64,000 nt of DNA from Utricularia gibba (lineage: Eukaryota > Streptophyta > Magnoliopsida > Lamiales > Lentibulariaceae), in contig NEEC01000004.1 of the NCBI GenBank assembly GCA_002189035.1, positions 5,456,001 through 5,520,000 on the forward strand, written 5' to 3'. Position 1 is the first letter of the stretch, and each line of letters opens with the position of its first letter. The notes below the pieces were generated by a model. That model worked only from the letters and a program-made list of their open reading frames with translations, did not search any database and was not told the origin of the DNA. The position numbers and the translations under genes are program-made. Of the stretch, positions 44,558 through 57,138 are shown in pieces.

Positions 44558-45004
44558 GACAAAACGGTTCAAAAAGAAGGCCGCAGCAGCTGTGCGATCA
44601 AGAGCTGGAAGAAACGTGAGGGGAATTGAAGCTGTGAAGGATGGAAGATAAAAAGGAAGGAATTGGGAACAACTACATGGCACAGAAAATTCGATGGAGG
44701 ATAGCAGCAACATGCACTGTTTTGGGGAATGGATAAGGTTTTAATAGATATGAAAAGGGCCACGACAGCACAATTTATCATTATCCTGTTCTTCATGTTC
44801 AAGGGTCCCCACATGTGGAAGCCTTGAATTCAAATTACTCATCCACAAACAATAAAATACTCTGCAACCAGTTTGGTAGGGAGTACTAAAAGGAGCCTAT
44901 ACAACCCCAAAATCTGGATCGGTCCATTCGAAGCCGAAGCTGCTGGACCGGATCACGCATATACTGTACGGTGAAATGCATGAGGTGCGCATTACTACAT
45001 TGAT

Positions 45005-47335
45005 TCAAGCCTTTGAACTCCGTTTGTATTTTACGGAAGCATGGCCAGTTTCTGCCAAATGCTTGTGGAGTTTATTCCTGTTTGGAGAAAGGTAACGTAT
45101 TTTAGGGACCCGATGAAGTTCTAACATTAACATTAGTAGGAAACAACATTACCTTGATTCGAATTGCTCCTCACATTTCTCGCATCTGTGCTCTGAGGAG
45201 TCAGCTCCACTCTGAAAATAGGACTAACAATCGTCAGCACCACATAACTTCATCACCCCTTTTTTTGTTAGTAAAAAACAGTGAATCCAAACCCACCTTT
45301 TTCCTCTCTTTTGATGGATCTGCAAGCTTGGAACTACTTCCTTTCTTTCTTGCATTTTTCACAGTTTTGGTTTCACGCTTATGAAAAAGATTTGTTGACT
45401 CGTCTTTCGCATGTTCTGTTGGAAATTGATCACATTCTGCTGCCTCTGCATTGTCAATAGCCTCTTCTTCATCTTCCTTATCCCTCACAGCCGCATCAGC
45501 CTCCCCCGATTCTACTTCCTTTTCATGCTTCCCCTTACCCCTTCTTCTGCATCTCCCGTTCTTGTGATGGCGCACGTTCTTATATCTCATTGACTCTTGC
45601 TCATCTTCACTCTTCTCTACTGCAAGTTCACTTGCAAAACCGTTCTGTTGATTTTCGAAGTTATTTGTATTTCTATGTGCAAAAGCCATCGCTTCAAATG
45701 TGCTTGATTCATCCTCATCCAACCCTGGATCCAGAGGTGTCTCACTCATTTCAGACTCGTGTGCACTACACCATTCCACATCCTTGTCATCTCTGTCGTC
45801 CTTAATTCCAACACCATGCTCGAATTGTTCTGTTAACTCATTCAACCTATCATCTCCAGATAAATGAGAGACAGCATCCCCATCACCCTCCCTTTCTTCC
45901 TCTACATCCCTTGTGTCATAATCGTTATCTTCCTCATCAAATGCCTCTTGTAACTCTCTCAACTTCTCCTTGTGCTTTTTAGATTGTTCATGGTTCTTCC
46001 ATTGTTTATCACTCTTGAATCTCTTGCTGCAAATCACACAATAAAACTCCTGCCTTTTTTCCTGCGACACATCCTCCATCTCGTCTTCCTCAACATCCTC
46101 TACCTTTGACCAGTCGGGTTCCTCATAATTCCTAGCCTTTTCTGCCTTTTGTCTCTCTAATTCTTTCATTTTCTGCTTCTCTATCTCCCTTTTCTTCATC
46201 ATCTCTTCATTCTTCTTCAACTGCATATCCCGTACTCGAATATCCCTCTTTTTGACAAATTCAGAAAGCTGCCTCACTATGTCATTGTACTTTTTCCTCT
46301 CAGCCTTCCTCAACTTCTTGTTATGATCCTCCAGTAGCCTCCTAGACTTTCGGTTCGGCATGACAGCGACCTCATCAACCCAAAAAAACTCCAGTACCGT
46401 TGTAAAAGCCGACCAGTAGTTATAAAATGCTGTAACCTGCAACCCAAGAAAAGCATGATTACGCTATATGATGGGAAACACACATTAGGATAGGGTATCC
46501 CCTTGATCAAGGCTTCGCGTCAGTGACATCAATAAAACTACCTATTTTTGTAAACACTTCTTTGGACATTGAAAAGTAGATAGATATGACTTCCTGATCA
46601 CATAACAGGGAAGCTTATACCCAACCCATTCATGCATTCAACAATTCCACGGAAAAGGAGCAATATTTTCTCGGTCCAATGACACATTCAATATCCAACC
46701 CCGCCCACTTAATCCTCATTTTTTTCAGAAATTGACTCTAAATCATAAGGACACATACTATCAGGTCCCGATCAAGTTTCTTGAAGCTAACATGCAAAGT
46801 AAAAAACTTTTTCCAATGGAGTTGTGTAATCAATAACAAAACCCAAAGCATTGGCAATAACACTTGCCTGAACGTATGGACTTTCAGAGTTGCCAATAAC
46901 GGGAGCTTCCCTGGGGTCAGATACTCCGAATTTTTTCGCGAAATTCCTTTCATTGGCATATATCTTCTCAAAAATATCTCCATAGACCTTATAGAATCCA
47001 CGTCCCGAGTCCGAATACCCGGAAAACACTGAATTGGAGAAGAAGGGGAACAAATCAGGCACCTGGGGAGACGAACCCGATGCTGCAGAATTCGAGGAGA
47101 AGAGAATTTGATTGCGATTAGAGTCGTACCACGCACGCTCCCGAGGATCCGAGAGAACCTCGTACGCATTCACAAGCTCTTGAAAAGCGGCGGTGGCTTC
47201 AGCCTCGGGAACGCCGCTCTGCACAAGCTTGTCAGGGTGGCGCCGGAGGGCAAGCCTCCTATACGCGGTTCGGATCTCGTCGGCAGAGGAGTCGCGGTCG
47301 ACGCCGAGAACCTCGTAGAGGCACCGCTTCGCCAT
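45005..47335 (-). CDS. J-domain protein JJJ1/DNAJC21 homologue
   Basis: Hsp70 co-chaperone of late cytoplasmic 60S ribosome maturation (yeast Jjj1, human DNAJC21). Exons 46868-47335, 45297-46436, 45153-45211 and 45005-45077 join in phase to 579 residues. The J-domain is residues 1-70, with HPD in RRHPDK. A U1-type C2H2 finger follows ([20 protein letters not shown]), then an acidic/basic low-complexity region and a second U1-type finger split over the last intron ([17 protein letters not shown]). Exon 1 ends CAG followed by GCAAGT, so intron 1 is a GC-AG intron. The upstream palindromic TGGGCT cluster fits ribosome-biogenesis co-regulation. Confidence 0.93.
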
Positions 47336-47393
47336 CTCAGGCCTCTTCCCGAATCAAACAAACTGCGGCTCTAGGGATGGATGGTCAATTATA

Positions 47394-47554
47394 AGAAAAA
47401 TCAAACTGATGGGCTCGCGCTGGGGCTGGACACCGGATCTTCTTTTAATGGGCTTCTTAAAGCCCATACAATTATGAGAAAAATCAAACTGATGGGCGGG
47501 CCATCGGATCTTCTTCTAATGGGCTTCGCGAAGCCCATACAATTATGAGAAAAA
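47394..47554 (-). promoter_or_regulatory. Tandemly duplicated, palindromic site II (TGGGCT) module
   Basis: Two roughly 80-base imperfect copies lie side by side, each starting GAAAAATCAAACTGATGGGC and ending CATACAATTATGAG-like. They lie 60-220 bases upstream of the JJJ1 start. They contain TGGGCT at 47410, 47449 and 47520 and AGCCCA at 47461 and 47532, plus TGGGCGGGCC near 47494. The second copy holds a perfect 20-base palindrome ATGGGCTTCGCGAAGCCCAT at 47519-47538; the first copy has the same element with a diverged centre. Site II motifs are TCP-factor sites common in ribosome-related promoters. Confidence 0.65.
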
Positions 47555-47652
47555 TCTTTTGAATATTATATTCTTTTATTACTGTGACAATTTCAATCTA
47601 ATGCTGATCGTATGTGTACGTTCATGGTCTCCTCGCCGGAGAGAGAGGTTCC

Positions 47653-48960
47653 TCAAACAGCAAAAAGGCCTTCTTGCAAAATCCAATCTTGCATCAGCAG
47701 CCGGGAATTCCGGGGCTGATCGGTCGGAACAAGATGCCCTGCGTTCATCACAACGGCTTCACTGAAATTCTCCCACTGCTGAACGTACCCAGCCAGCTCT
47801 TCATTCACCCTCCAAATCTTCCTCTCCGCCTCCAGGAACCGTTGGATCCCCTCCCACTTCATCTTCTCCACCCAAGCCAAAGTCGATACCACGCCGTCTC
47901 TCAAATCAGTTTGCCCTTGGTACAGCAAAACCCTGGTTTTCCTTTTCACCAAATATTCCACCATGGGCCTCGCGCTTTTCATCCCGTCTTCGCGCAGTGC
48001 GTCGGCAACCGCCGTGCTGCAGAGTGTGAACGCCATGGATTCGTTGACTCCCAGCGCTTTCTTCGCCACTCGGTCGTTCAAGAACTGGGTTACCAGTCGT
48101 GTTGGGTAAGGCGTCAATCTTCTGAAATCGTAGAGAGTGGCTAAGCCGGTCATGTTTGTCGTAGTGTTCAGCACTCTGAATCTCGCTTCCCTGGCCTCGA
48201 TCCATTTCTCCCTTCTAGCTAAATCAACAGCTTCCGTCTGAAGTTTCTCTAAGATGCTTCTTTGGGCTTCGTTGATGAGACCCAAGTAGTAAGCGTTCGC
48301 AGCAATTACCGAAATCTGGAGAGCGGGATCAGTTAAGCCATTTCCAATAGCAACACCTGCTAAATTGACTCTTTTTTCTCTGGGCAAAAGGGGATTTTTC
48401 TCAAGTATGTGATACCCAAGTGCTGGAAGGTACTTGCCGGCATAGCTTTCCCCAGTGATGTAAATTGGCCTCTTCCTGAATGATGGGCTGGAATCAAGAA
48501 ACCTCTGTATGGCTATGAGGAGATGCCTTGCTATGGCAGTTTGGGTTCTGGGTATCTCCCCTGGTGAAGCTGCGATGCTGAATCCAGTACCAATTGGGCT
48601 ATCAAGAAAAAGCAACGCGAAAACGTTGTTCCAAGAATATGGGTTGCGGTAAAGCGAAGCGTTTTGGTTCACCAGCCAGGGCCCAAGTTCAAACATGTTC
48701 CCCAACATGGAGGAGCAGCCAGGGCCACCCTGGAGCCATACGAGAATGGGGATTTGGGACAGAGGAGCATTTCTTGTTTGCGATTCATAGAATGCGTAAA
48801 AGATTGCTGAACCAGTGGTGGAGTTGACCTCCAAGTAGCCGGATTTTGAGGGTAGAGCTTCTTTAGGGAACGATCCAGCAGCCACTGGGCCTGGTGATTG
48901 GGAGACGAGGAAGAGGACGAGGAGGATGAGACTGTAGAATGGTGACGCCGGAGCTCCCAT
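47653..48960 (-). CDS. SCPL50: Serine carboxypeptidase-like protein 50
   Basis: Intronless S10-family peptidase of 435 residues, secreted or vacuolar. A signal peptide is evident (hydrophobic residues 8-28 ending PVAAG). The oxyanion/substrate region LQGGPGCSSMLG is at about residue 76-88. The catalytic Ser is in GESYAGKYL (Ser172), the Asp is probably in LYQGQTDLRDG and the His is in NAGHLVPTDQP, so the triad is complete. Several N-x-S/T sites are present. Length and intronless structure match Arabidopsis SCPL50. Substrate is unknown. It lies downstream of JJJ1's promoter, with 317 bases between its stop and the JJJ1 start. Confidence 0.94.
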   Translation of the reverse strand: MGAPASPFYSLILLVLFLVSQSPGPVAAGSFPKEALPSKSGYLEVNSTTGSAIFYAFYESQTRNAPLSQIPILVWLQGGPGCSSMLGNMFELGPWLVNQNASLYRNPYSWNNVFALLFLDSPIGTGFSIAASPGEIPRTQTAIARHLLIAIQRFLDSSPSFRKRPIYITGESYAGKYLPALGYHILEKNPLLPREKRVNLAGVAIGNGLTDPALQISVIAANAYYLGLINEAQRSILEKLQTEAVDLARREKWIEAREARFRVLNTTTNMTGLATLYDFRRLTPYPTRLVTQFLNDRVAKKALGVNESMAFTLCSTAVADALREDGMKSARPMVEYLVKRKTRVLLYQGQTDLRDGVVSTLAWVEKMKWEGIQRFLEAERKIWRVNEELAGYVQQWENFSEAVVMNAGHLVPTDQPRNSRLLMQDWILQEGLFAV

Positions 48961-49987
48961 TGGTGCAGTGAGATTGTGATATTGGAGCTCAGGTCATCTT
49001 CTTCTTATAGGATGAATGATGAACTACAGTAGTCCAAATGACTCTTCCACCATAGGGCGTTATCTTAAATGATGACTGCATACCATGCATCCCTGCGATT
49101 CAAAAAAAAGAAAAAAAAAAGACACTTGGGACAAAGCAACTACAGAAGGAGTACAAATGACTTTCAATAGTCAACGGAAGAGTGCAACCGAAACTCTCCA
49201 AGGACAGGCACAGTGGTTGAGAACAAAAAAAATCTAGTCTTTTTTTTGTTGGTGAGCCCTGTATTACCCACCCACCACAATCAAAGATTAAGGTCCTAAA
49301 TTTCGAATACTTTGACCAGCAAGAACAGGTAGCTGCTTACAGTTTGGTCGGTTTTAGGTGGGAAGGCAATCAAGAGGGAAGAATGAAAAAGTGGTGACTT
49401 GAGATGAAGACCCCCATTTTTCAAAGCTGTCATCACGCGTACCGTGGCATTGATTGTTGAAAAGTCTGACTCGGGCATCCAGATGTCAACGAATTCCTAT
49501 TGTGAGAAGGACACCACAAGAAAGAAAAAGGAGCAGACAAGAAAGACCACCACCATCAAGGGCATCAATCTTCACAGATCCAAGTCCCATGGAGAAGCAA
49601 CGAACACGATGATTGCCTTTGAGTTTGTTGGATGCTTTACTTTATGAAAAAATAAAAGAAAAAGTGGATTTGAAAAGCAAACCAAGACAACAATTTGGCC
49701 CTGCACCTTAGCATTACAATTCACTCGGCATGGAGAGAGGTATTGGGAGTGAAGGGGAATGGTTGTGTGTGTATTTTTTGAGTTCAGATGCGAGCCTCCT
49801 GACTTCATTGGGGTTTCGTCATCCCCGGTCTGCTGAGGGCACCTTTTAAAGCAGTTGGTGTGTCAAGCTCAACTCTCTACTGAATATTTGGGGTGTTGCC
49901 ATTCGAGGTGAAGGGCGGGTTCATTTTGCTCACAGCACAAAGCTGGATGGCTAGAGAGGGCGTCGGGTTTCAAGCTTCCCGCGGTCA
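48961..49987. other. Intergenic between SCPL50 promoter and PP4R3 3' end
   Basis: About 1.0 kb, A/T-rich, with several poly-A/T tracts (for example 49107-49119). Open frames here are short and without domains. No gene is called. Confidence 0.4.
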
Positions 49988-52900
49988 TCAGAATCCTTGG
50001 GACGCGCAGGAAAGCTCGCCACTGGTAGATTGTTGGTCTTCCATATCTACATCTCGGCTAAGGTCACTCTGGCACTCCGTTTCTGCCTTTCTGCTCACAT
50101 CAGAATGGGCTGGGAAGCATTTCCCTTCATCATCACTCGAAGATTTTGGAGCCTGTTGTAATCTTTTCAGTTGAGGCTCCCCTTCGGAAAACAACTTGCG
50201 TTTGCAGAATGTCACCAGAGCTCGTTTCTTCTCCACGGCATCACAGTCAGCAAGTCCACCAGCCCTTTTCAGTAACAACTTTCAGTTCCAGTAAGCCAAA
50301 TTTCTTTCACTGATGAAGCGAACCATCGACAAGTACCTTTTTGATGGATTTGATGAGGCCTCGTGAACTGATACAGAAGGTTCAGAATCTCCGTGATCGG
50401 CGCTCGTTATACAATCAGATGCTGAACCGTCTTCATTACTGGAGGGAGGGAAGAATTAGACAGCTAAAAAGGCCGACGAGAGAACTTTTAAACAAGGTTT
50501 AACAAAATGCAGAACTGCAATTTCATTTGGTAGCACAGTTATGGTGGAAATCCAAGTTTAACATGAGTTACCAACCTGCCCACATCAAAATGATCCTTCT
50601 CTTCTATGGAAGTAGTAGATGTTCTTACACCTGCACCTCCTAGCAGCAGCTGCGAGCACATGTAAAAAAAGAATTAAGCAACACAACCATAGGAGTATTA
50701 TCTTTAGATGATCACTAGATACTAAGAATGTCGGTCACCCTATCATATGCAACTTTCAGAGCACGGATTGGAGGGAACTTGTCAAATTTGGAAAGCTGGT
50801 TCCAAAAATTTTCAACAAGGTAACGGAGCAAAGGTTTCATATTCTCCTGCAGAAAATTTTCAGGAAATTGACATGAAAAGAGAATAAAAATAAAAGGGAT
50901 ATGATTCTCAATCAGTGAAGCAACGAGAAATAAATGTGAAACGAACGTGCACCTCCCGTATATACTCAAAAAATTCGAGGACAGCAGAGTGCAGAAGATT
51001 GTACCGACTGCCATGATCAACAAATGCTTCCACTATGGGACTGAATAGATTATTCGTGACAATGTGATCCACTAAATATTCATCCTGCAAACGTCCATTA
51101 GATAAAAAAAATGGAATTTTGATACGAAACAAATGAAAAGCAGCACATTGAACTTACACTACAAGAAACAAGAGTCCTCATGAATCTAATGGCAGCAAGT
51201 ACAAGACATTTTTCTCTTCTTCTTGCCAAATACCATACCTTCACAACTGCGCTGTTGAAAAGAAAATAGCACCTGCATTTCCAAAAATAGCTATTAACCG
51301 TATATGACATACAGAAATTCCTTCACCAGGCGCATCAGTTACAAGGATTCAAAAAGTACTTTATTCGGTAAGGGTGATGCAACACACAAAAGCCTAGAAG
51401 ATCACAGATACTTAGTAGCATATCCACGCTCATAGACTTGTACTCTATTTCTCCACCACTACTTGGCGGGCATGATGATGTTATGGCATCAATCAATTGG
51501 CTCAAGTGCTTTCCATAAAAAGTACGAACCAACTGTTCCTTCTGCAATAAAACTGATGTGCTGAAGAACATGTAAAGGAAAAAGGCAGCAATAGATTAAG
51601 AAAATATCATGACACTGCAACCAACATCATGAATCATGAAAGAGAGAAGGGAGGCAACAAAAGACGAGCATAGGTATTATTTGCTTATGAGTGCAGCTTC
51701 AATCATGACAGAAAGGGTGCAAGCGACCACAAAATGCATGTGAACCAAATATGGAAGGCATTTAATGATTGGGAAATAATCCAGACTCAGAGAAATAGAA
51801 AGCTAAAAGTGCATTCCGAAAAAGAATAAGAGAGAAGCCAGAGTTACAGCAGAATGAGCTCAACATACAGGTCCTGGAATAGTTGTATCTAAGAGACGGC
51901 GAATGATTTCAACAAATTGGAAATGCACATCATCTTCAAAATCTTTAAGCATATTATTCACCTGCAGAACAAAATTGAACATATTTTCTACTCAATGAGA
52001 AGTTTTGATAAAATGGATAACACAAGTGACTATGAAACAAGAGCATGGAAAAACACTGCATCCACCAAACTCGGATGATGTAATCAATATAAAAAAACAA
52101 GAGGATTTCAACTATTTTAAACCAATATCATTCATGATGCCATAGCAACCCATCAATAATGATGGGAAAATCTTTCAAAATCACAAATGAATTCTCTAAA
52201 AACTCATTTTAGAGTTATCAGAGATATGGCTAATGGAATCTACATGCCTTTAGAGGCCACCTGACCAACCCAAAGTATTTTGAGAAACTTACCAGGAGCC
52301 CCATCTGATCAACTTCTGGTCTAGTTATCTGAGAAACCAAAGTTTTTTGATCAAGATTGCATAAAAGAATGAGAATTTCTGTCCTGAAAGGTCAAATCAA
52401 ATAGAGTGATCAGAAATTACCTAAAATAGAGAACCATTTACATAGATAAAAAATGTATCTATAGAAGTCTCTCATTACCCAGTCAAAACAAGCTTATGGT
52501 CATCACCACCCAAAACTGCAGCTATGATGTCAAATATACCTTCGTTGACAAGATCCCTCCATGCACAAATGCCACAGAATTGAAGAAATCATATAGCTTT
52601 ACAATTCATAGAATCACAATGACGGAAGCTGTTAGACACATAGGAAGATAAGGACACTAGTACCTCAAAGTACCTGAAAAACTGGAGTTGGCTTGCCTCC
52701 TGCAAGCTCTTACTTAACATACAAAACTCATGTAAAAACTGCAACTGTTTCACGAAAAACAAAACAAGTGTTTTCAATTTTTTTGGATATCATTATTCAT
52801 TTTTTGCTTATTATGGAATTATGGACAAAGTATCTTCTCATGTAACTTCAAAGTTGAGGAAAAAATGCGTTAAAAACTTCAAAGAGTTCTACTTGCCAAA

Positions 52901-55622
52901 ATTTTCTTTGAGTCTACAGAGGTTGTGGGGGAATTGAGCCTAGCTAGCAATTCCTTGGATAATTTGCTGTCATTTTTCACGAAGGAAATGATCTGCAGCA
53001 GATCATACCTAAGGCTAATAACCACTGAAATGTGCAAAGCACTGGCAGGCTGAAACAAATCTTACCGCAGCATTATTCGAATGTATGATAGAGTTAATAT
53101 TTTCATCTATCTTGTCCTCTAATATATTGGCAAAAATCACATCCTATAATGGACAGTAAAAGAGCAAAATTTACTTAAAAACATCGTGAAGAAATTGCAT
53201 CTCAATCAGAAAATAGAGGTATACCTTGATATATTTAAGCCTGTAGTTTTGATGTATCTTCGAAAGAACAAGGGCATTTGTAATAGGTATTGGCTGCACA
53301 TGCTAGAAAAGAATATTCAGATATACACAAGTGAAATCAGTCAGAAACACATGATGGAAATTAAGTTTTCACCTCCTTAAAAATCACATCCTCTCTCAAA
53401 AATTTCCGATGATGTCTTTTAGGTGTGCCTGGACGATCTACAATAAATACCAACACACAATATAAATAAATTCAGTAATGGATGGATTCAAACATATAAA
53501 AAACAACCAAAAAATCAATAACAAATCAGAAGAAGGATAGATATAGAAAGAAGAAAGAACCATAGAATATATTTAGCTCAGGTCTCATCCTTACGATGTT
53601 AGAAGAGCATCAACAAAATGGTGCGTTCCAATTATAGAGATCGTGAAAAAAAAAATTGACCCAACAAACTACTTGGAGTTAGAACTAAAATATATCTCAG
53701 GATTGACATCCTTAAGCAGCCTCGGTACACCTTCTGATTAATATGAATAAAATCCACATGTAAAAAAGTATTGTTATTCAGTGTTTCAAGAAAACTACGG
53801 ATAACAAATGAACGAGAACATGGGTTGGAGAACGAGGAAGAGTTAGAGTTATACTCTCTAGGCATCCAATGATATCCATGATTAAGCCGTCCCCAAATAT
53901 TCTCTCGTGGATAGGAAAGTTGTTCAATAAGACTGAAATTAGAAAAAAAGAAGTGTTGTGGTATGTCGTTGACAAAGCTGAAGGCATCATTGACTAAAAA
54001 GTGTCACCATTCACTCACTGATTCCTCTTACAATTCCGTAGATCAACTGAAGCTTCCCCTTGTTTCCTGAATCTTCACATATTCTAAACAGCGCTACCAG
54101 CTTTTTGAAAAAATCTTGCTGCATTAACAACAATATTGAAATAAGAACTTTTTTAAGATCAAAAGAACTGAAGGGCTGGACACTTCCATTCACAACCATG
54201 AGAAAAATGAAAAGTGGGAAATTGGAAGAAAATAAATGAGTTCTTACATCCTGTAATAGGAGTTCCGCTACTTGGTCTCGTTCATATGTGCCACCTTGAA
54301 CAATCTGCAACAGAAGAATTGGATTACTTGTTCCAGATATAGCATACAGGTAATAAGAGAGATACAAAAGGGACAAATAATCCAAAACAAAAAATGGATG
54401 CATTCATGAGAAGGGGATGACTCAGATAATCATGAGGATTACCTTAAAAATCAAATAAAGATTTGAAAGCTCAACTGGAGGCATCCCCGGTGGTTCCTTG
54501 CTATTTTTTGTAAATACCTTGTCTGTGAATTTGGATAATAAATATTAGACCAGCAGAAGGTTTAAGAAAAATACTGATTGTCACTTCTATTATTGGGCTA
54601 CATTCGACTTTCATAAAATTCATCTAAAAATGCGTGTTCCTAAATGAGATTATGAATCTCAAATTGAACAACAACGATGAACCAGTGACAGTTACTTTGA
54701 GAACTCACTGGTAGTAGAGCTGACACGTGCATTCCTTTGTAGATTACAGATATGATCCCTGCAAAAAACAAGAAATCGTAAGCGAATACAAGCATCATCA
54801 CCAGTATGTAAAAAAAAAACAGAAGATACTAGCCATATATATGAGCAGCCTATCGCCTCTTGAAAGCTCAGAGCAATTTCTGTTAAAAAATCGGGATCAT
54901 TCCATGAAATAATTGTGCCTAAGGAACAAGTTTACAATGAGAAACAAAGCAAAAAGAAAAAGATTAAGTTAATGGACAAAAAGAGAGACCACATACTTTC
55001 TTGCTTGCGATAGATATCTTCCAAGCAGATTGGGTGCTGGAGAATTACTTCATCATCCTCTTCATCAAAAACAAACAAAGCCTGGTCTTTTGATCCCTAC
55101 ATCGTATTAATGTCGACTAATTGGTCATGCCCCAATACAAACAAAAACAAAGTACCGAATCCCCAAGATGGCTCATTGAGAATGGAGAGAAAGGTTGAAC
55201 CTCCAAGTAATGAACAGAGACATGTCCAATACCATGATCCTCCCACTTCTCAGCGTCACTCAGATGGTATAACTTAACACGCTGTAAGTGAAGTACGAAT
55301 GCGTGTAGAAACAGGATGAGGAAAGAATATCACTTAGATACAAGAAATATTCTTCAGCCAATAATGAAATTCAAAAAAGATCCAAGTTTAATCCGTATCC
55401 ACTACTACTGCATATTCAACCAAGAAAGTAAGTAGACCATGATTTCTTTGCCACCACAAATTTCTCAACAAAAAAAAAGAAGCCAACTTCAAACCAAGAA
55501 CAACCCGTTACCGGAGTCGAACAAACATTTCATTCTTACGGCTGGTGTATTCTTGAGATACCGACCTTCATGGGCATTGTATCGTCTTTGTTCCGCAACT
55601 CATCCTGCGAAGCCATGGCCAT
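49988..55622 (-). CDS. Protein phosphatase 4 regulatory subunit 3 (PP4R3/PSY2/SMEK)
   Basis: Regulatory subunit of PP4, acting in the nucleus on DNA-repair and miRNA-processing factors. It is a multi-exon gene of roughly 20 exons. Exon 1 is 55566-55622 (start MAMASQDEL; a second ATG at 55616 is equally usable). Exon 2 begins RVKLYHLSDAEKWEDHG (acceptor at 55281), opening the N-terminal PH/RanBD-like domain, followed by LFVFDEEDDEVILQHPI and ALSFQEAIGCSYIW. The central SMK-1/armadillo part includes VQGGTYERDQVAELLLQD, FFKKLVALFRICEDSG, and HPYRIKYF and RFMRTLVSC further on. The C-terminal exon 49988-50278 is acidic and Ser-rich with KRKLFSEGEP. Internal exon limits were not all resolved. I saw no frame break in the exons I read. 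Confidence 0.85.
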
Positions 55623-56171
55623 TGAACGATCGAGCTCAGGGGATTCTCTGCTTTTCCCGCCGGCGGACGTACCACAGACGCACCTGAAACAGGATTATGG
55701 TTCAAGAAATGAGACGAAAGTAAGTTGTGAGTCCAAATTAAAACGAATGAAATCAGAAATTATATCCCCTTTCGTCTTCTTGTTCCTGAAACCCTTGAAT
55801 CCAAATCCTCTTCTCCTGTCTTTCTAGTTTCTACTGCTACTCTTTCTCTGAGCATAGTCTTCACAACTGCATTTGTGTAAAACGGTAACCTTGCTGAGGC
55901 GTGAAATGTGAAATGACGGTATTGCCATTCACAACGGATACTTGTACGTAGACCGTAGTCCACGTGGTAGGATACCCAGTGCGGATATCTCTTCCCTTCC
56001 CTCTTCATTCTCGTTTCCTCTCTGTTTTAACATGTCCGAAATCCCACTGCTTTAATGGTTTTTACATTGCACTAAGTGCATCGATTTGCTTCTTATTCCA
56101 GAAAAACCATGCTTCAGTTTGATCCTCAGGATGCCTATAAAGCCACAAGAGAGACAGGAAAAAATGAAACA
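55623..56171. other. Divergent region between PP4R3 and the first defensin-like gene
   Basis: About 550 bases. A short frame on each strand exists but neither has a domain. It probably contains both promoters. No TGGGCY cluster stands out. Confidence 0.35.
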
Positions 56172-56542
56172 ATGGGTAAGCTCATGCGCTTCTGGGTGAT
56201 CCTCGTCCTCTCCCTGGCTCTCACGCCGGGTAAGCGAATTCCAGTATCATCTCATCAGTGTCGGCATACAATGAGAAGTAAGTAGCTTATGGTGACTGGT
56301 GATGGTGATGACAGGTTGCTGGGGAAGTATCTGCGAAGTGGAGGATTTGACGACGCTGTGCCCCGATATACCACCGTCGGTGTGCGTGCACCTATCAGTG
56401 CATCAGCAATGCTAAACCTGGGTTCATCTTCTTGGACTACGTGTGTGTGCCATTTGGCGACTTTGAGGACCTCTCCTACTGCCGGTGCATCTACAAGTGC
56501 CCCGATCCCCCCTCTCCTGCTCCCTCGCCGTCGCCGGCGTAG
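56172..56542 (+). CDS. Defensin-like cysteine-rich secreted peptide, copy 1 (frame break)
   Basis: Predicted small secreted peptide of the plant defensin-like (DEFL) superfamily, possibly antimicrobial or a signal. Exon 1 (56172-56229) encodes a signal peptide, MGKLMRFWVILVLSLAL. Exon 2 (56315-56542) encodes a cysteine-rich domain whose end, YCRCIYKC, has the CxC-x3-C layout of the CS-alpha-beta fold. The joined length is 286 bases, one more than a multiple of three. The frame breaks around 56371-56395, between the third Cys and the CxxxC part. It is either a pseudogene or another base-loss artefact. An upstream in-frame ATG at 56109 is possible, but 56172 gives the cleaner signal peptide. 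Confidence 0.65.
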
Positions 56543-57138
56543 CTGAGGAGAAATCGTGAAATAACGCTGCCCTTCTGCTATCCGGGGAGGCAACACTACT
56601 TTACTTATCATCGAGTAAAGTAGTAAAACAATAACGTTTTCGTAATACCACTTACCAGCTTCACTTACCAGGTTTCACCTTTGTGGCCAAGAATCACAAA
56701 ACAAAAACACCATGAATTCCACTGCTGCCGCATTCTCACCTTCTGCAAAATCTGAGAAAATCAAATGCGGAAGTTGCAAAGTTCATGGCGTTCCTTTTTG
56801 TTTTGATGCACACATTTCGCGATAAAATGTCCAACTACGCCAAATGATGATTGATTCAGTCCGTGAAATACTACAAAAAGTTGCAAAATACCCAAAATAC
56901 AAACTTTTTATCATTAATGTCGAGAAAGTGGAACTATAATTTGGAAGAGGAATCTGTATGGGATATCCAGAATATGAACAGATTGTATTGATACATCTCG
57001 TAACGTTTCTGTCTTTTGGTATTCTAGTAAGTAACCGCTTCAGTCATTGAATGCTAATGTGGAAGCGTACGCTGCAGTCCTGAGGAAAATCTGATTATAA
57101 AACAGGAACAAAATATGCGTTGGATTGGAGACGAGAGT
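56543..57138. other. Spacer between the tandem defensin-like genes
   Basis: About 600 bases of A/T-rich DNA with no other gene. It should contain the promoter of the second copy. Confidence 0.4.
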
